From Nocardia vinacea (lineage in GTDB: Bacteria; Actinomycetota; Actinomycetes; Mycobacteriales; Mycobacteriaceae), in NCBI RefSeq assembly GCF_035920345.1, contig NZ_CP109149.1, forward strand, positions 930,001-994,000: a stretch of 64,000 bases of DNA, read 5' to 3'. The notes under the pieces were generated by a model, which saw only the letters and a list, made by a program, of their open reading frames with translations, was not told the origin of the DNA and ran no database searches. A program made the translations under genes and the position numbers. Positions 53,380 to 63,234 of the stretch are shown in pieces; the first letter of the stretch is position 1; every line of letters starts with the position of its first letter.

Positions 53380-56300
53380 TCAAGCATTCTCTTGCCTGGC
53401 CTCCTCCACCATCCAGGCCGCAATCTGGGCGCGTGAGGTGAATCCGAGTTTGCTCAGGATATGTTCGAGATGCCCTTGCGCAGTGCGCTGGGAGATCACC
53501 AGTTTTGCGGCGATCTGCTTGTTGGTGAGCCCCTGGGCGACAAGGCCGGCGATCTGCCGTTCACGCTTGGTCAATTTCTGATCCGAAGCGCGCGGCGTGC
53601 CGGCGGGCTGCTCCCCCAGCGCATAGGCCACCGCAGCGTTCATCCCCATCGCCTGGCCGCGCCGCAACGCCGCGTCGAATCCTCGTTCACCGAGGGCGCG
53701 GCGCACCATCCGGTCACATTCGTCGTGATAATGCGACAGGTCCGGGAAAACACTCCCACCAACGACGGACCGCAGTAGCTGGTCCGCGGCCCCCATCAGA
53801 GTGGCCGCCCGCTCACCGTCGCCGTCGGCGACGATCCAGGCCAGCACCTCGAGACCGAGTGCCGCGACGGCAGGGCTGCGCACCCGTCGGTTGATTCGCA
53901 GCGCTTGCTCCACGAGCTGTTGTGCACGAGCCGGCTGTCCTTGCTGCCATACGGCAAGCCCCAACCCCCACAGCGCGTACGACCGAAACGTCGATTCGTC
54001 GCACGCTTCGGTGATGGACAGTATCTGCTCATGGCACTCGATCGCCCGCCCGGTATCGCCCTGGAGTGAATATGCCCAACCGAGCACGGTCAACGCACCA
54101 AAGTACCCCCAGTATTCTTGTCTAACCGAACTGAGCATCTCGACAGCACGTTCGAGGCGGGAGGTTGCGCGAGCCAGGTCGCCTCGATACAGCGCCAGCA
54201 AGCCATCGGCGAAGGCGGCCAGCGCCTGGTGCAGGGGAGTGGGAGCCCGTTGGGCCAGCGCGCGCTCCTGCTCCACGAAGCCTGCCGCCGAGTCGAGGTC
54301 CCCCTGCGCCATCGCCATGACGGCGGCGGCATGAAGCGCCCTGACACGCTCGGGTATCGAGCCCGCGGGGGGGTGGGCCAGGGCGTGGTCGAGCCAGCGT
54401 CGCCCTTCGCCGTACAGACCCCGTTGGATCCAGAACACCAGCAATGCGGCGGCGGTACCGAGTCCGGCCTCGGCCGAGGCTGTGCTGTCGTCGGACTCGC
54501 AGAACTCGAGTGCATCACGCAGATTCGGTTGCTCACGCTCGAGCCGTGCAGCCCAGTCCAGCTGCCGGGCGCTGATCCACCCGGCCTCCGCCTCCAGCGC
54601 CAGCCGCTGGCACCAGTCGCGGTGGCGTCGACGCAGATCCTGGTATTCGCCGGTCTCGTGTAGTTTGTCGCGGCCGTAGTCGCGCACGGTCTCGAGCATC
54701 CGGAACCGCACGACACCATCGGACTCCTCCCGGATCACGATCGACTTGTCTACCAGGGCGGAGAGCACGTCCAGCAGACTCTCTACTGCCAGATCATCGG
54801 TGCCGCATACCTGCTCGGCGGCGTCGAGTTCGGCACCGCCGGCGAACACCGACAACCGCGCCCACAACTGCTGCTCGACCGGCGTGCACAGCCGGTAGCT
54901 CCAGTCGATGCACCACCGCAGCGTCTGCTGCCGCGTCGGCGCGGAGCGGCTGCCCCGGGTGAGCAGTGTGTACCGGTCGGTCAGCCGCGCCAGGATCTGC
55001 TCTGCAGACATCGCACGCATCCGCGCCGCCGCGAGCTCGATCGCCAGCGGCAACCCGTCCAACCGCGAACAGATCCGCGCCACGGTCGTTGCGTTGTCGT
55101 CGGTGAGCTCGAAACCCGCCACCACCGCCGCGGCACGGTCGGCGAACAACGTCACCGCATCGTACCGGGGTAGCCCCCGCAGCGCCGGCTCACGATCAGG
55201 ATCCGGGACCGTCAACGGCCTCACCCGCAGCACCGCTTCCCCGGCGATGTCCAACGGCTCCCGGCTGGTGACCAGAATCCGCAGACTCGGACACGCCCGC
55301 AACAATGTCTCGACCAGCCCCGCCACCCCCGCCACCACCTGCTCACAATTGTCCATAACGAGCAACGTTTCCCGCACACCCAGGAACCCGACCAGCACCT
55401 CGCGCATCGGCCGGGCCGAATCATCGCGCAAACCCAGGGTGGCCGCCACCACGTCGACCAGCATCGCCGGGTCACGCACGTCGGCCAGCTCGATCAGCCA
55501 CACCCCGTCGGCGAAACCGCGTCGAACACTCGACGCCGCCCGCAACGCCAGCCGGGTCTTACCGACACCCCCGATCCCGGCCAACGTCACCAACCGGCCG
55601 GCCGACAACAGATTCTTCACCTCCGACAGCTCGGAGCGGCGATCGACGAAACTGGTCAACTCGAGCGGCAGATTGCCATCAGCGCCATCAGTGCGATCGT
55701 CCCCCGCCGCCGGCGGGCCTCCCTGCGTCGGAGGCGGGTAGTCCCGCGACTCGCTGCCTGGTTCCATCTGCAGCGCCATCGCGTCGACCGGGTATCCGTG
55801 GCGGCGCTGCACCTGCCGAATGGTCTCGCCCAGCCCCGCCGCCGTGGGCCGCTCGCGCGGATCGCGGCTCATCGCCGTGGCCACCACCGCCGACACGTCC
55901 TCGGGTATGCCGCTCTCCCCCAGGTCCGGCACCGGCTGGGTAGTGATCCGCAGAAACTGCGACACCACGTTCTCCCCGCTACGCCGCTCGAACGCGGCAT
56001 GCCCGGTCAGCGCACAAAACAGCGTCGCACCGAGCCCGTAAACGTCCGCGGCCGGGGTCGGCGCCTGACCCTCGAGTACCTCCGGCGCGGTAAACGCGGG
56101 CGACCCGGTCAAGGTGCCCGCGGCTGTCTGGAAGCTGTCGGACATGCGGGCGATACCGAAATCGGTCAACGCCGGCTCGCCGTAATCGGTGAGCAGAATG
56201 TTTCCCGGCTTCACATCCCGATGCACGATCCCGACCCGGTGCGCGCTCTCGAGCGCACCCGCGATCTTCACACCAATCCGCAACACCTCCTCCACCGGCA

Positions 56301-56661
56301 ACCGACCCCGCCCGCGGATCCACGCATCCAGCGAATCCAACCGGTGATACGGCATCACCAGGTACGGAAGGCCACTCGCGATGACACCCACCCCGAGCAC
56401 GGTGACGATGTTCGGATGTCCGGTCAACCGGCCCATCGCCCGCTGCTCTCGAAAGAAGCGTGCCTGGTTGTCGGCGTCCAATTCGGCGGTCAGCACCTTC
56501 ACCGCCACCGTGCGGTCCAACGCCACCTGCACACAGCGATACACCACACCGAAACCGCCCCGTCCGATCTCCTCGGCATCGGCGAACCCGGACAGACTCA
56601 ACTCCGCCGCGACCGGCGCGATCACCTCACGGCGCGTCCCGAGCGAGTCATTATCGGCCAT
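53380..56661 (-). CDS. PknK-like Ser/Thr kinase with ATPase, TPR-like and LuxR domains
   Basis: This 1093-aa regulator has a Hanks-type kinase domain (residues about 25-280; GRGGFGVVY, AVKVL, catalytic HRDVKPGNIL, DFG, APEV), a linker, a STAND/NB-ARC-like ATPase (Walker A GIGGVGKTRLAL near residue 375; LLVMDNCEQV), a long helical TPR-like region, and a C-terminal LuxR HTH (TKRERQIAGLVAQGLTNKQI). M. tuberculosis PknK has the kinase-ATPase layout; the terminal LuxR domain allows direct promoter binding. ATG 56661 (MADNDSLG) begins the family-like region. It lies alone on the minus strand, divergent from the pgi relic. Confidence 0.88.
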   Translation of the reverse strand: MADNDSLGTRREVIAPVAAELSLSGFADAEEIGRGGFGVVYRCVQVALDRTVAVKVLTAELDADNQARFFREQRAMGRLTGHPNIVTVLGVGVIASGLPYLVMPYHRLDSLDAWIRGRGRLPVEEVLRIGVKIAGALESAHRVGIVHRDVKPGNILLTDYGEPALTDFGIARMSDSFQTAAGTLTGSPAFTAPEVLEGQAPTPAADVYGLGATLFCALTGHAAFERRSGENVVSQFLRITTQPVPDLGESGIPEDVSAVVATAMSRDPRERPTAAGLGETIRQVQRRHGYPVDAMALQMEPGSESRDYPPPTQGGPPAAGDDRTDGADGNLPLELTSFVDRRSELSEVKNLLSAGRLVTLAGIGGVGKTRLALRAASSVRRGFADGVWLIELADVRDPAMLVDVVAATLGLRDDSARPMREVLVGFLGVRETLLVMDNCEQVVAGVAGLVETLLRACPSLRILVTSREPLDIAGEAVLRVRPLTVPDPDREPALRGLPRYDAVTLFADRAAAVVAGFELTDDNATTVARICSRLDGLPLAIELAAARMRAMSAEQILARLTDRYTLLTRGSRSAPTRQQTLRWCIDWSYRLCTPVEQQLWARLSVFAGGAELDAAEQVCGTDDLAVESLLDVLSALVDKSIVIREESDGVVRFRMLETVRDYGRDKLHETGEYQDLRRRHRDWCQRLALEAEAGWISARQLDWAARLEREQPNLRDALEFCESDDSTASAEAGLGTAAALLVFWIQRGLYGEGRRWLDHALAHPPAGSIPERVRALHAAAVMAMAQGDLDSAAGFVEQERALAQRAPTPLHQALAAFADGLLALYRGDLARATSRLERAVEMLSSVRQEYWGYFGALTVLGWAYSLQGDTGRAIECHEQILSITEACDESTFRSYALWGLGLAVWQQGQPARAQQLVEQALRINRRVRSPAVAALGLEVLAWIVADGDGERAATLMGAADQLLRSVVGGSVFPDLSHYHDECDRMVRRALGERGFDAALRRGQAMGMNAAVAYALGEQPAGTPRASDQKLTKRERQIAGLVAQGLTNKQIAAKLVISQRTAQGHLEHILSKLGFTSRAQIAAWMVEEARQENA

Positions 56662-56954
56662 CAGCTGCGTGCAAGCCACCCAGCACATGCCCGGACATCA
56701 GGCATCAAGGGTCACCTTTCGACAACGCCCAGCGTATCCCACGGGACTGCCTCCACGCTGGTTGACTCATGGGGTCGAGTCTGCGGCACCACCCCGCGCC
56801 GCAAGATCATCAACATCCCCTACCTGGCTTGCCCGCAACGCCGACCGATCCTGCACCCGCCCAATCACCGGCCCAGGAGCGATGCCTGGCTCATGTTGTG
56901 GCACAAGACAATCGGATACCTACCACCACAGCCGGTCACACCCTGCGCCTGCTG

Positions 56955-58394
56955 ATGCGTCTGGCCCATGAGCGGGGCCTTCGCGGGGGCATCGACGATA
57001 TGTTCGCGGGCGAGCCCGTCAATACGACAGAGGATCGCGCGGCCCTGCACACGGCGTTGCGCGCTCCTGCCGCCACCTCGATCCGGCTGAAGGGTGCCAA
57101 TGTGGTGCCTGCGGTTCATCGCGTACTGGATCGTATGAGTCGTTTCGCCGATCGGGTGCGGTCGAGGCAGTTTCGCGGTGCTACCGGGAAACCGATCAAG
57201 ACGGTGGTGAACATCGGTATCGGCGGATCAGACCTCGGACCCGCGATGGCCTACCACGCGCTGCGCGAAGTCGCGCACGCCAAGATCGAGGCACGGTTCG
57301 TCTCCAACATCGATGGACACGACATCACCAGGGCGCTACGCGACCTCGATCCTGAAACCACGCTGTTCGTCATCTCGTCGAAGACCTTCACCACCGTCGA
57401 GACTCTGACGAACGCCCGGACCGCGCGCGATTGGTTGTTGTCGCGCCTCGACGATCCCGCCGCGGTCAGCAAACACTTCGTCGCCGTATCCACCAATGTC
57501 GAGGAAGTGGCCGCCTTCGGCATCGATCCGGCCAACATGTTCGAATTCTGGGACTGGGTCGGCGGGCGGTACTCGTTGCCGTCCGCGATCGGACTGTCAT
57601 TGATGATCGTCATCGGTCCCCAGCAGTTCCGCGAACTACTCGCCGGTGCGCATTCCATCGATCACCATTTCCGCTCGGCTCCCTTCGAGGAGAACCTGCC
57701 TGTCTTGCTCGGCCTTTTGGGCATATGGCATCGGAACTTCTGGGTTGCGCAGGCTCATGCGGTGCTGCCCTATGACCAACGGCTGGCCCGGCTGCCCGCC
57801 TACCTGCAGCAGCTCGACATGGAAAGCAACGGCAAGTCCGTCGATCGTGAAGGCCGCCAGGTCGCCGTCGATACCGCTCCGATCATCTGGGGCGAACCCG
57901 GTACGAACGGGCAGCACGCCTTCTTCCAAATGTTGCATCAGGGAACAACTCCCGTACCATGCGACTTCATCGGTGTGCTCGAACCCGCTCATGCTCATCG
58001 GGAACACCATGATCTGCTCATGGCGAATTTGTTCGCGCAAACTCGTGCGCTGGCGTTCGGTGATCTCGATAACCCCGATGCTCTGCCCCCGCACCGATCC
58101 TTTCCGGGCAATCGCTCGAGCAATACGATCCTGCTACCCCGCTTGACCCCCTACACGCTGGGCCAGCTGATCGCGCTGTATGAGCACAAAGTGTTCGTAC
58201 AGGGCTGGATCTGGGGTGTGAATTCATTCGATCAGTGGGGTGTCGAGCTCGGCAAGAAGCTCGCCAACCGTATCCATGATGATCTTCGATCCGACCTGCC
58301 GCCCAGCTTCGACAGTTCCACCAACGCGCTGATGATGCATTACCGGCGCGTGCGGCAGTCGAGTATCGCGAATCGACTCTCCATTTACCAGTGA
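56955..58394 (+). pseudogene. pgi: Glucose-6-phosphate isomerase, 5'-truncated
   Basis: From [20 protein letters not shown] onward the frame follows bacterial Pgi to its end, with [63 protein letters not shown] and [13 protein letters not shown]. About 60 N-terminal residues that precede LLMRLAEERGL in relatives are absent; upstream codons encode an unrelated Pro-rich stretch ([15 protein letters not shown]). ATG 56955 is only the first family-like ATG. The active-site Glu, His and Lys regions remain, but a missing N-terminus usually destroys the fold. gnd and fgd follow on the same strand. Confidence 0.75.
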
Positions 58395-58407
58395 AACGAG
58401 CTGAATC

Positions 58408-59849
58408 GTGTTCTACCCCAAAGCATCTGCCCAGATCAGCGTGACCGGTCTGGCGGTCATGGGCAGCAATATCGCCCGTAACTTCGCGCGGAACGGTTAC
58501 ATCGTGGCGCTGCACAATCGCAGCATCGGCAAGATTGACGCCCTGCTCGAGGCGCACGGCGGCGACGGCGATTTCGTGCGGACCGAGACCATCGAGGAAT
58601 TCGTCGGCGCGCTGGAGAAGCCGCGGCGGGTACTGATCATGGTGCAGGCGGGCGACGCCACCGATGCCGTGATCACCGAACTCGCCGACGCCATGGAGCC
58701 GGGCGACATCATTATCGACGGCGGCAATGCGCTGTACACCGACACCATTCGCCGCGAGGCCGCCATGGCCGCGCGTGGCCTGAACTTCGTCGGCGCGGGC
58801 ATCTCCGGCGGTGAGGAGGGCGCGCTGAATGGCCCCGCCATCATGCCGGGCGGCCCGAAGGAATCCTACGAATCCCTCGGCCCGCTGCTGGAATCCATTG
58901 CGGCACAGGTCGATGGCGTGCCGTGCTGTACGCATATCGGCCCTGACGGCTCCGGACACTTCGTGAAGATGGTGCACAACGGCATCGAGTACGCCGATAT
59001 GCAGCTCATCGGCGAGGCCTACAACCTGTTCCGCGACGCGCTCGGCTTCGACGCCAAGCAGATCGCGGATGTGTTCACGCAGTGGAACTCCGGTGATCTG
59101 GAGAGCTACCTGGTGGAGATCACCGCCGAGGTGCTGAACCAGGTCGACGCCAAGACCGGCAAGCCGCTGGTCGATGTCATCGTCGATGCCGCCGAGCAGA
59201 AGGGCACCGGTCGCTGGACGGTCAAGTCGGCCCTGGATCTGGGTGTGCCGGTGACCGGTATCGCCGAGGCGGTGTTCGCCCGCGCCTGTCCGGTTCCCGC
59301 GCCCAGCGCAAGGCCGCTGTCAGCCTCGCGTCGGGCACCCTGTCCGAAAAGCCCACCGACGTAGCGCAATTCACCGAGGACATTCGCCAAGCGCTCTACG
59401 CCTCGAAGGTTGTCGCATACGCGCAGGGTTTCGACCAGATCGCGGCGGGCAGCGCCGAGTGCGACTGGAACCTGCACCCCGGTGACCTGGCGACCATCTG
59501 GCGTGGCGGCTGCATTATTCGCGCGCGCTTCCTGAACCGCATCAAGGACGCCTACGCGGAGAATCCGGAACTGCCGAGCCTGATCCTGGCCCCGTACTTC
59601 CGCGACGCGATCGAGACGGCCATCGACAGCTGGCGTCGGGTCGTGTCCACGGCCACGCTGTTGGGTATTCCGGTACCCGCCTTCGCCTCGTCGCTGTCGT
59701 ACTACGACGCCCTGCGCGCGGAGCGCCTTCCCGCCGCGCTCACTCAGGCGCAGCGTGACTTCTTCGGAGCGCACACCTATGAGCGCGTCGACGCGGACGG
59801 CAAGTACCACACGCTGTGGAGCGGTGACCGCAGCGAAATTGGTGCCTAG
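58408..59849 (+). pseudogene. gnd: 6-phosphogluconate dehydrogenase (decarboxylating), frameshifted
   Basis: The frame from GTG 58408 reads GLAVMGSNIARNFARNGYIV (NADP loop), then GAGISGGEEGALNGPAIMPG, HFVKMVHNGIEYADMQLIGE and GTGRWTVKSALDLGVP. After AVFARA near 59288 the frame is lost; one base restored (a C in GCCTGTCC) gives LSGSRAQRKAAVSLASGTLS, CDWNLHPGDLATIWRGGCII, and the usual end [12 protein letters not shown] to the stop at 59849. The rest matches a full 480-residue enzyme of the pentose phosphate pathway. A single-base deletion in a C run may be real or a read error. Confidence 0.85.
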
Positions 59850-59889
59850 TCAGGTGCGCTCTACTCAAAAGGACAGGAAGTCAACCACA

Positions 59890-60913
59890 TTGAGCCTCAA
59901 ACTCGGATACAAGGCGTCGGCCGAACAGTTCGCCCCGCGGGAACTGGTGGAGATCGCGGTACTTGCCGAAGAGCACGGCATGGACAGCGCCACCGTGAGC
60001 GACCACTTCCAGCCCTGGCGGCACAATGGTGGCCATGCGCCGTTCTCGCTGGCGTGGATGGCCGCTGTCGGTGAGCGCACCCAGCGCATTCAGCTCGGCA
60101 CCTCGGTGCTGACCCCGACCTTCCGCTGCAACCCGGCGGTCATCGCGCAGGCCTTCGCGACCATGGGCTGTCTACCCCGAGCGCATCATGCTCGGTGTCG
60201 GCACCGGTGAGGCGCTCAATGAGATCGCCACCGGCTACCAGGGCGAATGGCCGGAATTCAAGGAGCGTTTCGCCCGGCTGCGCGAGGCCGTGGACCTCAT
60301 GCGCGCGCTGTGGACCGGTGAGCGCACCGATTTCGAAGGCCAGTACTACAACACCGTCGGGGCCTCCATCTACGACGTGCCCAAGGACGGGATCCCGGTC
60401 TACATCGCCGCGGGCGATCCGCTCGTCGCCCGCTACGCCGGGCGCGCCGGTGACGGTTTCATCTGCACCTCCGGCAAGGGCATGGATCTCTACACCGAGA
60501 AGCTCATGCCCGCCGTCGCCGATGGAGCCGCCAAGGTCGGCCGCACCGTCGACGATATCGACCGCATGATCGAGATCAAGCTGTCCTACGACACCGATCC
60601 CGAACTGGCGCTGGAGAATACGCGCTTCTGGGCCCCGCTCTCGCTCACTCCCGAGCAGAAGCACAGCATTACCGATCCCATCGAAATGGAGGCCGCCGCC
60701 GACGCGCTGCCCATCGAGCAGATCGCCAAGCGCTGGATTGTGGCCAGCGATCCGGATCAGGCGGTGGAGCAGATCAAGCAGTACACCGATGCGGGGTTGA
60801 ACCACTTGGTGTTCCACGCGCCGGGACATGACCAGAAACGGTTCCTGGAGCTGTTCGAGCGGGACCTCGCACCGCGGCTGTGGGCGCTGGGCGTGTATGA
60901 AAATGGTCGATGA
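59890..60913 (+). pseudogene. fgd: F420-dependent glucose-6-phosphate dehydrogenase, frameshifted
   Basis: TTG 59890 starts [20 protein letters not shown]; the frame continues [20 protein letters not shown] and QAFATMGCL, then breaks. With about 2 nt restored near 60170 it reads [20 protein letters not shown], the hallmark of FGD1, then [20 protein letters not shown] to the stop at 60913. The enzyme reduces F420 with glucose-6-phosphate to feed F420H2-dependent reductases such as the Ddn-like protein at 32113. AGGA lies about 12 nt before the TTG. With pgi and gnd it forms a glucose-6-phosphate-centred operon, all three genes damaged. Confidence 0.85.
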
Positions 60914-61429
60914 CGGCCGGGTCCGGAACCGTTGGTGGCGGGGGCTTCCAGAACCTGTCGATTTGCATGAGCGCTCTCTGGACTGCGGACGAGGACCGTC
61001 TGCCGTTCATACTGACGACGGGTGCCGCTAGGGCGAATAGGGCGCGGGCGTGCAGGTGCGAACCAGTTTCCTGCGGTGTAGGCGGGCCGTACGCCACCGA
61101 ACTACGTTGACCCGTAACCCAATCACCGGCACCGCATAGGGCATCGGAATGAACGACGCAAAAGTAAGATCGCCTGCCATTCACGTCCCGGTAGTCGGCA
61201 GCCGGTCGGGTGGGAACCCGGGTGCCATTTCGCGTGCCAGTTTGCGGTCCGAAACGCTGGGAATCCACGGGGTTCAGCCGGAACGCGTGGGATGCCTTGG
61301 GACGCTAAAATACCTGGTCGGATAGGTAGAACCCCCAAGATCGCCAGGTCGCTGACCGGTCTTGGGGTTCTACGAGATGATGAAGAAGAACTGACCGTTT
61401 CCGCTGGTCAGGGCGTTGCGGACTGCTGA
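60914..61429. other. Intergenic region with a strong hairpin
   Basis: No gene is supported. The notable element is the inverted repeat at 61326-61373. A smaller repeat CTGACC/GGTCAG lies at 61391-61411. The FAH fragment begins just right of these, so the region may hold an old recombination or element end. Confidence 0.45.
61326..61373. terminator. Long hairpin, possible terminator or element end
   Basis: GTAGAACCCCCAAGA (61326-61340) pairs with TCTTGGGGTTCTAC (61360-61373) except for one extra C, giving a 14-bp stem and 19-nt loop. No T-run follows on either strand, so a Rho-independent terminator is not certain. It lies about 410 bp after fgd. Confidence 0.5.
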
Positions 61430-61869
61430 ACTAGGCCGCAGAGTACCAGGCCCGGATCGCTACGCCGGAACAAGTGCCCGAACCACTTCCTTATCTGCGC
61501 GAATCTCGCTCCTGGGCCCTCGATATCGAGCTGACTGTCGAATGGAACGGCCACGAAGTGTCGCGCCCGCCGTACCGGACGATGTACTGGTCCCCGGCGC
61601 AGATGCTCGCGCACTGCACGGTCAATGGCGCGTCGGCCCGAACCGGCGATATGTTCGCCTCCGGTACGATTTCCGGTCCGGACCAGAACCAGCGCGGAGC
61701 TTTCATCGAATTGACCTGGGGCGGAAAGGAACCCGTCACCCTCGGCGACCAGACCCGCACCTTCCTCGAAGATGGTGACACCGTGGCGATTTCTGCGAGC
61801 GCCCCGGGACCGTCGGGGACACGCATCGGATTCGGCGCCGTGACCGGACGCATAACGCCGTCACTGTGA
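61430..61869 (+). pseudogene. Fumarylacetoacetase C-terminal fragment
   Basis: The frame reads LPYLRESRSWALDIELTVEW then NGHEVSRPPYRTMYWSPAQM, NGASARTGDMFASGTISGP and RGAFIELTWGGKEPVTLGD to the stop at 61869. This is the last third of FAH (about 420 aa), which splits fumarylacetoacetate in tyrosine breakdown. The N-terminal domain and the first metal ligands are absent; the sequence upstream is not coding. It converges with pcaJ with 16 bp between stops. Confidence 0.8.
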
Positions 61870-61885
61870 CCGTCCCGGCCGACGT

Positions 61886-62539
61886 TCAGGCGTTCGCGGG
61901 CAGCGACTCGGAGACGATCAGCGGTACGCCGACCATTTGGCGCAGGTCGTCGATCGAAATCCCGAAGGTCTCCCGAACCGTTGCGCCCGCGGGCCCGACG
62001 TCGAAGACCGCGACGTCGGTGTACACCCGACTGACACAGGCGACGCCGGTCAGTGGATAAGTGCACTCCGTGACGAGCTTGGAGCGTCCTTGCTTGTCGC
62101 GGAGTGTCATCATCACGAAGACCCGTTCGGCGCCGATCGCGAGATCCATGGCCCCGCCGACGGCGGGAATGGCATCGGGTGCGCCGGTGTGCCAGTTCGC
62201 CAGGTCGCCCGTCGTCGAGACCTGAAGGGCCCCAAGGACACAGACGTCCAAGTGACCGCCGCGCATCATGGCGAACGAGTCGGCGTGATGGAAATACGCC
62301 GCCCCGGGCAGTTCGGTGACCGGGACCTTGCCCGCGTTGGTGAGGTCGGGGTCGACTTCGTCGCTGCTGGCCGCGGGACCCATGCCGAGCATGCCGTTCT
62401 CGGTGTGCAGCACGATGTCGGATTTGGGGGAGAGGTGGTCGGCGATCTTGGTCGGTTGGCCGATGCCGAGATTGACGTAGGCCCCGGCGGGGATATCACG
62501 GGCGATGACGGCGGCGAGTTCGTCGGGGGGGAGTGGCAT
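61886..62539 (-). CDS. pcaJ: 3-oxoadipate (or 3-oxoacid) CoA-transferase, subunit B
   Basis: This 217-aa CoA-transferase beta subunit has the catalytic Glu in HTENGMLGMGP, the glycine-rich NLGIGQPTKIADHL start and GGAMDLAIGAERVFVMM. It pairs with the subunit encoded next to it to move CoA from succinyl-CoA to 3-oxoadipate. ATG 62539 overlaps the pcaI stop by one base (TGATG). The family also includes acetoacetate CoA-transferases; the thiolase upstream and the overlapping order favour PcaJ. The 3' end converges with the FAH fragment. Confidence 0.8.
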   Translation of the reverse strand: MPLPPDELAAVIARDIPAGAYVNLGIGQPTKIADHLSPKSDIVLHTENGMLGMGPAASSDEVDPDLTNAGKVPVTELPGAAYFHHADSFAMMRGGHLDVCVLGALQVSTTGDLANWHTGAPDAIPAVGGAMDLAIGAERVFVMMTLRDKQGRSKLVTECTYPLTGVACVSRVYTDVAVFDVGPAGATVRETFGISIDDLRQMVGVPLIVSESLPANA

Positions 62540-63234
62540 CAGCGCGCTCCTTGAACCGTGTACTGGCGGGCGTCGGCCCGGACTACCCGGTCGACGTAGA
62601 TTCCCGGGGTGACGATCACCTCGGGATCGAGGGTGCCGACCGGCACGATCCCGCCGACCTGGACGATGGTCGTGGTGGCGGCGGTGGCCATGACGGGGCC
62701 GAAATTGCGGGCGGTCTTGTGGTAGACGAGGTTGCCCAGGGTGTCGGCGCGGTGGGCGCTGATCAGTGCGACGTCACCCTTGATCGGGTATTCGAGAGTG
62801 TATGTGCGCCCGTCGATTTCGCGGGTCTCCTTGCCTTCGGCCAGCGGCGTGCCGACCCCGGTCGGGCAGAAGAAGCCACCGATTCCGGCGCCCGCGGCGC
62901 GCATGCGTTCGGCGAGATTGCCCTGCGGGACGACCTTGAGTTCGACCTCGCCCGCGCGATACAGCGTGTCGAAGACGTAGGAGTCGGTCTGTCGTGGGAA
63001 GGAGCAGATCACTTTCCGGACCCGGCCTGCCTGCAACAGGGCGGCCAGCCCGACCTCGCCGTTGCCAGCGTTGTTCGAGACGATCGTCAGGTCCTTCGCG
63101 CCCTGGCGGATGAGCCCGTCGATGAGGTCGAACGGCATTCCGGCGAAACCGAATCCGCCGACGAGAACCGTTGCGCCGTCTTCGATTCCGGCGACCGCCT
63201 CGTCGACGGTTTCCAGTACCTGGGTCCGGCTCAT
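62539..63234 (-). CDS. pcaI: 3-oxoadipate (or 3-oxoacid) CoA-transferase, subunit A
   Basis: This 231-aa alpha subunit shows VLVGGFGFAGMPFDLIDGLI, LTIVSNNAGNGEVGLAALLQ, RKVICSFPRQTDSYVFDTLY, VVPQGNLAERMRAAGAGIGG and GTPLAEGKETREIDG. Its ATG (63234) overlaps the thiolase stop as ATGA. It forms the alpha-beta enzyme with PcaJ. The regulator is not in the window. Confidence 0.82.
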   Translation of the reverse strand: MSRTQVLETVDEAVAGIEDGATVLVGGFGFAGMPFDLIDGLIRQGAKDLTIVSNNAGNGEVGLAALLQAGRVRKVICSFPRQTDSYVFDTLYRAGEVELKVVPQGNLAERMRAAGAGIGGFFCPTGVGTPLAEGKETREIDGRTYTLEYPIKGDVALISAHRADTLGNLVYHKTARNFGPVMATAATTTIVQVGGIVPVGTLDPEVIVTPGIYVDRVVRADARQYTVQGAR

